Assembly (NCBI GenBank): GCA_903928745.1
Contig: CAIYRR010000069.1
Coordinates: 1 to 42,867 of the forward strand
Origin: an uncultured Actinomycetes bacterium
Lineage (GTDB): Bacteria > Actinomycetota > Actinomycetes > Nanopelagicales > Nanopelagicaceae
DNA length: 42,867 nt
Reading direction: 5' to 3'
This document shows positions 30,176 to 38,439 of this stretch, piece after piece (positions within the stretch are counted from its first letter, which is position 1; each line of letters opens with the position of its first letter). Position numbers and translations under genes: made by a program. The notes beneath the pieces were generated by a model. That model did no database searches. It had not been told where the DNA came from and worked only from the letters and a program-made list of their open reading frames with translations.

Positions 30176-31870
30176 ATGAATAAACTAGAAGGTTCGCGCT
30201 GGAAAGTGCTCTTAGCGGCCCGAATTCTGCTGGTTTTGGGGCTGGTCAATATCGGTTCCAGCGTCTCTAAACCCTTTCATAATCGCCTCCATTTAATTGA
30301 GTCGGTTCTGCCTAAAGGTCTGCCCGACCTAGCAACTGCCGCTTCCATCATTGTCGGAGTGCTTTTGATCGTCCTCTCATTTGCCGTGGCTCGGCGTAAC
30401 CACCTGGCACATCTCATCACCGAAATCTTGCTAATTGTTAGTGCGGGACTTGAAATTGCTAAAGGACTTTACATTGCACCAGCGCTTGCCGCATTATCGT
30501 TGGCGACCTTCCTGTTCTTAATACGCAGAGAGTTTTACGCTAAGCCCGTCCGTAAAGTCATCACTCGGGCTGCGATTATTTTCGGGCAATTTTCGCTGTT
30601 GAGTTTCACTATCGGTCTTGTTCTACTTTTTGCACCAGACCGACTCTTTAATGGTGAAGTCAGTTTGGTTCATATGGCACAAACTGTAATTCGTTCGCTT
30701 GTCGGACTTTCTGGTCCTTCATATTTCGTGAGCCATCGCGAACAAGATGTTTTTGATTATGCAATGGCTGGCCTTGGCTTACTCACTGTTGTTTCTCCCC
30801 TTTTAGCTCTGCTTCAACCAAGTCCTCCCAAACCACACATGAGTGATGCTGATGAGTTGGCACTAAGAATACTTTTACAAGAATTTGGTGAGCGCGATTC
30901 TGTGGGTTATTTCGCACTTCGTGAAGATAAGAGCATCATCTGGTCCAACAGTAGAAAATCGGCAATCACATATCGCGTCGTCGGTGGCTGCGCACTTGCA
31001 AGTGGAGATCCCATTGGAAATCCTGATACATGGCCACAAGTGATGCATGAATTTATTGAATTATCCCAACGTAATGGATGGACTCCTGGGGTTGTTGGTT
31101 GTAGCGAAGAAGCTGGTGAGATTTGGGTACGTGAAACCGACATGATTGCTCTCGAAATTGGCGATGAGGCAGTTGTAAACGTATCTGAATACGAACCTGA
31201 TAATCCTCGCTATCGCAATGTTCGCCAATCTGTTCGGCGAATTCTTAAACAAGATTACATAACCCATGTGTATAGATCTTGCGATATGAATCCGCAAATG
31301 CGTGCAGAACTCACTCAGGATTCAAAGAAATGGCGCGACGGTGCCACAGAACGCGGATTTATGATGGGGCTTGGACGAATTGCAGAAATAAATGAACCCG
31401 ATTTATTGATTGTTACTGCATCTAAAGATGGGCAGCTGCGTGGAATCTTGCAATACGTTCCTTGGGGCGAGAAAGCACTTTCGCTTGACCTTATGCGTCG
31501 AGCCCCGCACGCCGATTCTGGAATTAACGAATTAATGATTGATGCGACGATAAATTACGCCCGCGAGAATGGGATAGATCGTGTGTCGCTTAATTTCGCA
31601 ACTTTTCGATCAGCATTCGAAAGAGGCGCACAGTTGGGTGCCGGTCCCATTATTAAGTCCTGGCGTAGCATTCTGCTGTTTTTCTCTCGCTGGATTCAGA
31701 TGGAATCCCTCTATCGATTCAATTCAAAATTTCGCCCCGAATGGGTTCCTAGATACATCATCTTTAGAAAGAACTCTGACTTGCCAAAACTTGGTCTTGC
31801 CACACTCAGAGCAGAGGCCTTCATTGGCACACGCACAGTAGAAACGAAAAAAACCACCACCCTGGATTAA
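30176..31870 (+). CDS. Membrane protein with C-terminal DUF2156 / phosphatidylglycerol lysyltransferase (MprF-C)-like domain
   Basis: About six N-terminal hydrophobic segments then GNAT-like domain (VVGGCALASGDPIGNPDTWPQVMHEFIELSQRNGWTPGVVG, LSLDLMRRAPHADSGINELMIDATINYARENGIDRVSLNFA). GTG start at 30161 also possible. Confidence 0.85.
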   Translation: MNKLEGSRWKVLLAARILLVLGLVNIGSSVSKPFHNRLHLIESVLPKGLPDLATAASIIVGVLLIVLSFAVARRNHLAHLITEILLIVSAGLEIAKGLYIAPALAALSLATFLFLIRREFYAKPVRKVITRAAIIFGQFSLLSFTIGLVLLFAPDRLFNGEVSLVHMAQTVIRSLVGLSGPSYFVSHREQDVFDYAMAGLGLLTVVSPLLALLQPSPPKPHMSDADELALRILLQEFGERDSVGYFALREDKSIIWSNSRKSAITYRVVGGCALASGDPIGNPDTWPQVMHEFIELSQRNGWTPGVVGCSEEAGEIWVRETDMIALEIGDEAVVNVSEYEPDNPRYRNVRQSVRRILKQDYITHVYRSCDMNPQMRAELTQDSKKWRDGATERGFMMGLGRIAEINEPDLLIVTASKDGQLRGILQYVPWGEKALSLDLMRRAPHADSGINELMIDATINYARENGIDRVSLNFATFRSAFERGAQLGAGPIIKSWRSILLFFSRWIQMESLYRFNSKFRPEWVPRYIIFRKNSDLPKLGLATLRAEAFIGTRTVETKKTTTLD

Positions 31871-31872
31871 CC

Positions 31873-31886
31873 AAAGCAGCGGCTTT
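31873..31886. terminator. Possible weak bidirectional terminator between convergent genes
   Basis: AAAGC-AGCG-GCTTT stem-loop followed by CTTC; short stem. Confidence 0.3.
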
Positions 31887-31902
31887 CTTCGTACCCGAGA
31901 AA

Positions 31903-32148
31903 TTACTTCTTCTTTGTTGCTTTCTTGGCGCTCGCCTTAACAATGGCCTTCTTCTTTGTCTTTGTTGTGCCTTCTTCAGATTGAGTCGAAGATGATTCAC
32001 TCATTTCATGAGTGGCAGTGCCTTCTGCGGCTGCTGCAGGCTTTGTTGGCTTCTTAATAGATGGTGCAGTGGTGGCTGCAAATGAAACGGAAGATCCGGC
32101 AACAACCAAAGATGTTGCTAATGCAAATACGGCGAGAGTCTTTTTCAT
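31903..32148 (-). CDS. Small secreted protein with Lys/Ala-rich C-terminal tail
   Basis: Start at internal Met: MKKTLAVFALATSLVVAGSSVSFAA signal peptide, tail KTKKKAIVKASAKKATKKK; SD-like AAGGAG upstream (GGAGCAGAAC). Confidence 0.75.
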   Translation of the reverse strand: MKKTLAVFALATSLVVAGSSVSFAATTAPSIKKPTKPAAAAEGTATHEMSESSSTQSEEGTTKTKKKAIVKASAKKATKKK

Positions 32149-32314
32149 GTTCTGCTCCTTGTTGTTGGGTTGTTGGCTTTTTACGTAAGAGTTTCGGACA
32201 GGGGGGAATATTGACAAATTCAGTTGAGAGTCTGGTGAGAATGGGGGGATTACAACCTGGGAATGCGCTCAATTTCGAGTGGACGGGGCCAAGATCTGGC
32301 TTTACCCTTGCTAC

Positions 32315-32331
32315 TTGCAAATCGTTTGCAT
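32315..32331. promoter_or_regulatory. Candidate Nur (nickel-responsive Fur-family) operator
   Basis: TTGCAA-ATCGT-TTGCAT, one mismatch from the Streptomyces Nur box form tTGCaa-N5-ttGCAA; 31 bp upstream of a NiCoT start codon. Confidence 0.6.
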
Positions 32332-32362
32332 CTAGGAAATCAGGTCATCGGGAGGCTCCGCC

Positions 32363-33550
32363 ATGAATATCGTCGTAAAGGAGCCCCAGCGCACCCCGTT
32401 GCGCGAGCGCCTCTCCCGCGATGAGTGGCGCCGGATCTACGCGATGTTCGGCTTTATCGCCTTTCTCCATGTAGCCGGAGCCGCCCTAATGTTCGCCGCT
32501 ACGAGCGGTCATTACAAACTCTCTGATGGATCACTTTTTGGTTGGGGTACCGCTGCATTGGCCTACACGCTTGGTATGCGCCATGCCTTTGATGCTGATC
32601 ATATTTCTGCGATTGATAACACGACGCGCAAACTCATGAGCGAAGGCAAGCGCCCATTAGCTGTTGGTTTCTTTTTCTCATTGGGACATTCATCAGTGGT
32701 AGCGACTCTCGCGATCTTGCTCAACTTTGGGATCAAGGCGCTAGGTGTACAACTTAAGGATCAGAACTCATCCCTCCACCATTACACGGGGCTTATTGGG
32801 ACAACCGTCAGTGGAACATTCTTGATGCTGATTGCAATATTGAATTTAGTTGTTTTGATTTCCATTCTTCGAGTCTTTTTCGATATGCGCAAAGGCATGT
32901 ACAACGAAGAAGAGTTAGAGAAGCATCTAAATTCGCGCGGCTTGTTGATGCGATTCTTTGGTCCGATTGCACGTCGAATTGATGCAAGTTGGAAGATGTA
33001 TCCACTTGGAATTCTCTTTGGTCTTGGATTTGATACGGCAACGGAAATCGGTCTTCTGGTTCTTGCTGGATCATCTGTTATTGCAGGTTTGCCATGGTGG
33101 GCAATTCTTTCATTGCCGTTCTTCTTCGCTGGTGGAATGAGTTTGCTCGACACTATCGATGGTTCCTTTATGAACTTCGCATATGGTTGGGCCTTTTCAA
33201 AGCCAGTGCGAAAGGTCTATTACAACATTGTTATCACTGGTCTTTCTGTTGCCGTCGCACTCTTTGTTGGTGGTTTAGAAATCTTGCAAGTAATTAGCAA
33301 GCAACTTAATCTCTCAGGCGGCTTCTGGAATTACACGAATAGTTTTAATCTCAACTCAGCAGGTTACATAATCGTGGGGCTTTTCGCTGTTGTATGGATA
33401 GTTGCTCTAACTCTTTGGCGCTACGGCAAGGTTGAAGAACGCTGGCACAACATGGCGCATGCTTCACAATTGCAACGTGGTGAACAAACCGATCACGCTA
33501 AAGCGGGTATTGAACTAGGGCCTATTAGGGATGCTTTTCAAATCGATTAA
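32363..33550 (+). CDS. Nickel/cobalt transporter, NiCoT (HoxN/NixA) family
   Basis: 395 aa; signature RHAFDADHISAIDNTTRKLM, FFFSLGHSSVV, LGFDTATEIGLL, FFAGGMSLLDTIDG. Confidence 0.95.
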   Translation: MNIVVKEPQRTPLRERLSRDEWRRIYAMFGFIAFLHVAGAALMFAATSGHYKLSDGSLFGWGTAALAYTLGMRHAFDADHISAIDNTTRKLMSEGKRPLAVGFFFSLGHSSVVATLAILLNFGIKALGVQLKDQNSSLHHYTGLIGTTVSGTFLMLIAILNLVVLISILRVFFDMRKGMYNEEELEKHLNSRGLLMRFFGPIARRIDASWKMYPLGILFGLGFDTATEIGLLVLAGSSVIAGLPWWAILSLPFFFAGGMSLLDTIDGSFMNFAYGWAFSKPVRKVYYNIVITGLSVAVALFVGGLEILQVISKQLNLSGGFWNYTNSFNLNSAGYIIVGLFAVVWIVALTLWRYGKVEERWHNMAHASQLQRGEQTDHAKAGIELGPIRDAFQID

Positions 33551-34436
33551 ATCGAATTCTCCCCTGGCTTATTGCCGCACCTAGCAAAACAATTACGCCA
33601 CCTAATGGCTCATACCAAGTGACGCTCTCCCCTAAAAAGAGGACTCCGACTGCAACAGCAACGACAGGGGTCACGTAGGTTACCGAGCTAGCGATTGCAC
33701 TTCCGGCAGCTGCCAAGATTTGAAAATTCCAAATGTATGCAAAGCCAGTACCAAATACCCCGAGGGCAATCATCGCAAATACGGGTCCCGGGCGGTAATA
33801 ATCTCGTGCGATTCCATCTATCAAATAGAAAGGTAAGAGCGTTGCTGCAGCTAGAGAAACTTGAGTTGTCGCAGCGGCTTCAGGCTTCAATTTATAGGGA
33901 AGTACAAATTTGCGTGAATACGGAAATGAAAAACCATAACAAAGGACGGCAAGAAGTAGCGCAAGAATTGCTGAAACTGGATTGGAGCCAAGACCTTGCC
34001 ACGCACCTAGGACAGTAAGAACGCCAATGAATCCGATCGCTAACCCCGCGACCTGATAACTCTTAGCTTTTTCCTCGCGGAAGACAATCATCATTACCGA
34101 CAAGGTCATCAAAGGTGTTACCGCATTAATAATTCCTGCCAAGATCGATGTCACATGAGTTTCGGCAATAGCAAAAAGAACGCCCGGAACAACATTGAGC
34201 AACATGGCAACAACCCACAAATGCGCCCAAATTCTCTTATCGGTTGGCAGAGAAATTTTGCGAGACTTACTGATCACTACAAGGGCAAGCGCGCCTAGGG
34301 CTGTTCGGCCAAAGGCAACTCCTACAGGGGTAAGGAATTCAAGACCTAATTTAATGAATATGAAAGAACAACCCCAGACCATCCCGAGTGCGACATAAGC
34401 AGGGAGCCAAGATTTGTCATTTAACGAAGAAGGCAC
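33525..34436 (-). CDS. EamA/DMT-superfamily transporter
   Basis: 303 aa, ten hydrophobic segments, two EamA repeats; GTG start at 34436. Confidence 0.9.
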   Translation of the reverse strand: MPSSLNDKSWLPAYVALGMVWGCSFIFIKLGLEFLTPVGVAFGRTALGALALVVISKSRKISLPTDKRIWAHLWVVAMLLNVVPGVLFAIAETHVTSILAGIINAVTPLMTLSVMMIVFREEKAKSYQVAGLAIGFIGVLTVLGAWQGLGSNPVSAILALLLAVLCYGFSFPYSRKFVLPYKLKPEAAATTQVSLAAATLLPFYLIDGIARDYYRPGPVFAMIALGVFGTGFAYIWNFQILAAAGSAIASSVTYVTPVVAVAVGVLFLGESVTWYEPLGGVIVLLGAAISQGRIRFNRFEKHP

Positions 34437-34463
34437 CGCGCAAGGTTAGCGCAGTGCCTTCTT
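34427..34463 (-). terminator. Hairpin downstream of ctaE copy 1, likely intrinsic terminator
   Basis: AAGAAGGCAC-C-GCGC ... GCGC-A-GTGCCTTCTT long stem with loop AAGGTTA; lies between the ctaE stop and the eamA start. Confidence 0.6.
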
Positions 34464-34482
34464 TCGAGGGTGAAGGGAAGAT

Positions 34483-35091
34483 TTATTTGAAGGAGAGTGC
34501 AAATGCTCCAAATAATGAGGAGACGGTCATCCAGATCCACCACACATTGACGATATCTACGTGCCAATGATCAGCAACATAAATACCCAAACGCGAGCGG
34601 TTCCAGTTACCCAACGCGATAAATACCGTGAAGAGCAAGTGCATGACATTGAGTCCGGCGATCAAGAAATAGCAGGATGCGTAAGCACCCATTGTGATGG
34701 TGAATGAGGTGCCATTCATCAAAATCACTTGATAGGCCAGCGCCACAACGCTTGCAACTAAAGCAAGCAACGAACCCAATTTCAGCTGAGTCTGATTCTT
34801 GGCACGTGCTCCAAGTAGTGCGTAGCGATGTGTCACCAATCCGAGTGCTGCGATGATGGTGACATACCAAGCACCGGCAACGGCAACTGGAGTTGTTGCA
34901 GCAGCGGTGTCACTCGCTTTGGGCAACCACAATCCATTCACATTTTGCTGACGCAGGTAGAAGTACACAAAGAGCACGCTCAGTGCGAAGGCAATATCTG
35001 CGACAAGGATCAGAACAACGCCAAGGCGATTGCGCGATCCCACTGCATCTGGATGTTCGTGATGTGCGGTGTGTGCGTGATCGACGCTCAT
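34483..35091 (-). CDS. ctaE: Cytochrome c oxidase subunit III (copy 1)
   Basis: 202 aa; five TMs, DHWHVDIVNVWWIWMTVSSLFGAFALSFK C-term typical of COX3. Confidence 0.93.
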   Translation of the reverse strand: MSVDHAHTAHHEHPDAVGSRNRLGVVLILVADIAFALSVLFVYFYLRQQNVNGLWLPKASDTAAATTPVAVAGAWYVTIIAALGLVTHRYALLGARAKNQTQLKLGSLLALVASVVALAYQVILMNGTSFTITMGAYASCYFLIAGLNVMHLLFTVFIALGNWNRSRLGIYVADHWHVDIVNVWWIWMTVSSLFGAFALSFK

Positions 35092-36968
35092 GATTGTGCC
35101 TTTCCGTAACCGTACGCATCTTCAGTAACTACTGGGAGAACATCAAAGTTCTCTAGCGGAACAGGGTAGGCAACGCTCCACTCAAGAGACTTGGCGAACC
35201 AAGGATTTTGTGTGGCCTTGGTTCCCCAGACCCATGAAACTACAACGCCATGAAGCAAGACCAACATGCCCGTCATGATGATGTAGGCGCCCATGGTCGT
35301 GATGGAATTTCCCTTGTCGTAGAAGGCTGATATTGCGCCAACACGACGAGGTTGACCAGCAAGACCAACCATGAACATTCCCATGAAGGCGATATTGAAT
35401 CCGACTTGAGTGATCCAGAAAGCAGTCCAACCAAGTTTCTTGTCGAACATGCGTCCTGTCATCTTAGGGAACCAATACACCAAAGCACCGATGGCCGAAG
35501 TTAATCCAGCGCCCATTAACGTGTAATGGAAGTGTGCGGTCACGAAAATCGACCCGTGAAGCGCAGCATCGGCAGAAACATCAGAGAGGTAGATGCCAGT
35601 AATTCCACCGATGGTGAAGTTAAAGAGCACGGCATAAATGGCCGCGGTCGGCAGAGTGATCCACACTCGGCCACGCCAGAGAGTGCCGATTAGCACCAGG
35701 AACAACATTCCTGTTGGAATCGAAATTAATTCGGTCGTCAACATAAATGGTCCATTAAGGAGTGGAGCCCAACCACTGACATACAAGTGGTGCGCCCACA
35801 CAAGAACAGATAGTCCCGAAATTCCAGCGATTCCCATGATTGCCAAGTTGAAGCTAAAGAGCGGACGTCGCGTAAAGACTGGCGCCATCTCCATCAACGC
35901 AGCAAGTGCAGGAATCAAGATGACGTAGACCTCAGGGTGTCCCATGATCCAGAACAAGTTCTCGTAAAGCCATGGACTACCGCCACCGCGCACATCAAAG
36001 AATGTTGACCCTGTTGCGCGATCTAGTCCTGAGAGAACTTGGGAAAGGAAGAAGACGGGAAACACGGGAAGAGCCAATGCAACAGATGCGACAACACCGT
36101 AAATAAAGATTGGTGTGCGATTCCATGTCATTCCCTTAGCGCGCATTTTCACTGCAGTTGCTGTGATATTTGCACCGGCAACCATTGTTGAAATTGCGAA
36201 GATACAGATGGCCATGATGAAGCCATCCATTCCTGGAGGCGCCTGATTTTCCAGTGGGTTATATGCAGACCAGCCTGTTGGAATTCCACCTAACCAGATG
36301 GATGAAAGTAGAGGTGGAACAGCTGCAACAACTAACCAGAAACTCAAAGCGTTAAGGCGAGGGAAAGCCATATCGCGTGCACCAATCATGATTGGCATGA
36401 TGAAGTTTCCGAAAGGTCCTGTAATCATGATGATTGCACCAACGACCATCGTGATTCCGTGAAGACCCACGACGGTGTTGTAAGTCTGAGGTTGTAACCA
36501 GTTACCACCGGCATGACCCAAGTTAGTGCGGATCAACATTGCAAGAACGCCGCCAACAAAGAAGATGACCATAGTGATTACTAAATATTGAATACCAACG
36601 ACCTTGTGATCTGTTGTATATCGGAAATAGCGTTTTACTCCTTGATCTTTTCCGGCATAAAACAAGGTCTCATCATGTGTGAGATCTTTTCCAAGTAACC
36701 AACGAAATGGTCCAATGAGTGCGCCGATTCCTGTCATGAAACCAACGAACCAACCGATCATCGCAATGAATACTTCTTGATCCATACGGGTCTTGATGTA
36801 TGAACCATCTGTATTCACTGGCAAGAAAGTCCGTGCGAGATACCAAGCAAGGACTGCGCCAACAATGCCGAGGAGTAAACCGGTGATGATGCTGAGTCTT
36901 TCAATGAGCGCTTTCTTTGGCGCTGATGGACCTGCTGATGCTGGTCGATTTGTCACTGTTGTCATCAG
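35088..36968 (-). CDS. ctaD: Cytochrome c oxidase subunit I (copy 1), heme-copper oxidase with N-terminal extension
   Basis: YTTDHKVVGIQYL, FGNFIMPIMIGARDMAFPRLNALSFW, FWIMGHPEVY, WAHH, AHFHYTLMG. Start revised to MTTVTNRPAS for ATGA overlap with ctaC (ORF track to 36995). Confidence 0.95.
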   Translation of the reverse strand: MMTTVTNRPASAGPSAPKKALIERLSIITGLLLGIVGAVLAWYLARTFLPVNTDGSYIKTRMDQEVFIAMIGWFVGFMTGIGALIGPFRWLLGKDLTHDETLFYAGKDQGVKRYFRYTTDHKVVGIQYLVITMVIFFVGGVLAMLIRTNLGHAGGNWLQPQTYNTVVGLHGITMVVGAIIMITGPFGNFIMPIMIGARDMAFPRLNALSFWLVVAAVPPLLSSIWLGGIPTGWSAYNPLENQAPPGMDGFIMAICIFAISTMVAGANITATAVKMRAKGMTWNRTPIFIYGVVASVALALPVFPVFFLSQVLSGLDRATGSTFFDVRGGGSPWLYENLFWIMGHPEVYVILIPALAALMEMAPVFTRRPLFSFNLAIMGIAGISGLSVLVWAHHLYVSGWAPLLNGPFMLTTELISIPTGMLFLVLIGTLWRGRVWITLPTAAIYAVLFNFTIGGITGIYLSDVSADAALHGSIFVTAHFHYTLMGAGLTSAIGALVYWFPKMTGRMFDKKLGWTAFWITQVGFNIAFMGMFMVGLAGQPRRVGAISAFYDKGNSITTMGAYIIMTGMLVLLHGVVVSWVWGTKATQNPWFAKSLEWSVAYPVPLENFDVLPVVTEDAYGYGKAQS

Positions 36969-37732
36969 GCGTTTCCTCCTTGGTTTTGAACCCACGCGTC
37001 ATAATCTGCTTGGCTCACAACGTGTACTTTCTTCTGCATGTACGCGTGATAGAGGCCGCAAAGTTCTGCGCACCGCAAGTCATACACGCCAATCTTGTTT
37101 GGTGTTGTACCTGTCTCTGTCACATAACCTGGGTTCGCATCGACCTTGATACCCATCTGAACAATCCAGAAAGAGTGCATCACATCGGTACTTGTTACGT
37201 GAAATAGAACTGGCTTATTTACAGGTAGATAAAGATCAGCACTTTGTGCGCCACCGTTATCTACATACTTAAAGTTCCAAACCCATTGTTGCCCTGTGAC
37301 ATCAATATTGATTGGGTTGGCAGTTCGAAGTTTATTCTCATCTGCCTGGACCAAAACCATTCCGTAGATAACCGCAAAGAGGCAGAGCAGCGTGGATACA
37401 ACTACCCATGTTGCTGCAACTCTTGGACTGTTTCGGATTTCATGTTCAGCCTCAGGCGGTGGGTTGTCGCCAAAGTGACGCTGACCCAACAGCGTTGTAA
37501 TTGTTAGTGCGGCAACCAAACCTGCAACAGGAGCCGCAGCCCATGTAAAGATTTTCACCATATTTATGGTGTTCGACATATTTTCAGATGCAGGTGAACC
37601 CATCGCGCGCGATTGAATTATTGAAGCGGTATATCCGATGATCGCTGTAAAAATTACCCAAAGAAATATTGCTTTCTTTGCATCAGAGCGCTTCCACCAA
37701 GAAGGACGTTGTGTTGTTTCTAGTTCAGACAT
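36965..37732 (-). CDS. ctaC: Cytochrome c oxidase subunit II (copy 1), CuA-containing
   Basis: 255 aa; GQQWVWNFKY, DVMHSFWI, CuA motif CAELCGLYHAYM. Confidence 0.93.
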   Translation of the reverse strand: MSELETTQRPSWWKRSDAKKAIFLWVIFTAIIGYTASIIQSRAMGSPASENMSNTINMVKIFTWAAAPVAGLVAALTITTLLGQRHFGDNPPPEAEHEIRNSPRVAATWVVVSTLLCLFAVIYGMVLVQADENKLRTANPINIDVTGQQWVWNFKYVDNGGAQSADLYLPVNKPVLFHVTSTDVMHSFWIVQMGIKVDANPGYVTETGTTPNKIGVYDLRCAELCGLYHAYMQKKVHVVSQADYDAWVQNQGGNA

Positions 37733-37744
37733 GTGCGCGCCCCC

Positions 37745-38434
37745 TTATGCTTTCACGACGGAGAAATTACCGGCCATATAACCTTGTGTGGACATTGGTC
37801 CACCAAAGCGAGCTGTTGTTCCATCACCACATGGGTATTCGCAGTTCCAAACATATTCGCCGGCATCACCGGTGATAAATGAAAATGTGACAACTCGTGG
37901 TGATGTTGTGTATCCACTATCAGGCATATCTGCCTCTTCAACTGCAGGTAGGGGAACACTGACAAAGAGTTGAGATTTTGCATCTGCTAAACCATGCAGT
38001 GTAAAAGTATGTCCAACATGCTCTGGATCAACATTGGTGATTGATTGCCCATCCAATGTCGCCGTTCCATCGAGAGTTCCATGAACAGTTGCAAAGAAGT
38101 CGTTACTCAAACGTTCACCTGAGTCGTACTGCTTAATGGTGATCGTGATGACTGAATGCGCAGGAACTTTAAAATTAGTTACAGGTCCGTAGGAAACCCA
38201 ATCAGGATGAACACCACCATCGGCGCCATGACTTCCTGACATGGAATCTGGATATGCGGACATATCGAGTGTGTAGTGAGGCAACGTTCCCTCTGGCGTC
38301 TCCATTGTTCCTGCAGGAGTTGCTTCAAGCACTCGTGAATCATTCTTTGCACTTGCGACATACGTGCCGATGCCAGCGATTACCGCTGCGCCAAGAATGA
38401 CTGTTCCGAGTGCGGCGATATACCGCTTATTCAT
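37745..38434 (-). CDS. Membrane-anchored cupredoxin-like protein with CEYPC motif (copy 1)
   Basis: Start at MNKRYIAALG; N-terminal anchor; HVGHTFTLHG and GEYVWNCEYPCGDGTTARFGGPMSTQGYMAGNFSVV resembling a COX2/cupredoxin C-terminus. Confidence 0.82.
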   Translation of the reverse strand: MNKRYIAALGTVILGAAVIAGIGTYVASAKNDSRVLEATPAGTMETPEGTLPHYTLDMSAYPDSMSGSHGADGGVHPDWVSYGPVTNFKVPAHSVITITIKQYDSGERLSNDFFATVHGTLDGTATLDGQSITNVDPEHVGHTFTLHGLADAKSQLFVSVPLPAVEEADMPDSGYTTSPRVVTFSFITGDAGEYVWNCEYPCGDGTTARFGGPMSTQGYMAGNFSVVKA

Positions 38435-38439
38435 AGAAA

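Noticed and set aside
32061-32366. 101-aa plus-strand ORF overlapping the small secreted gene and NiCoT promoter region
   Set aside because: Overlaps the NiCoT start and the candidate operator; composition not protein-like; divergent arrangement better explained by an intergenic region.
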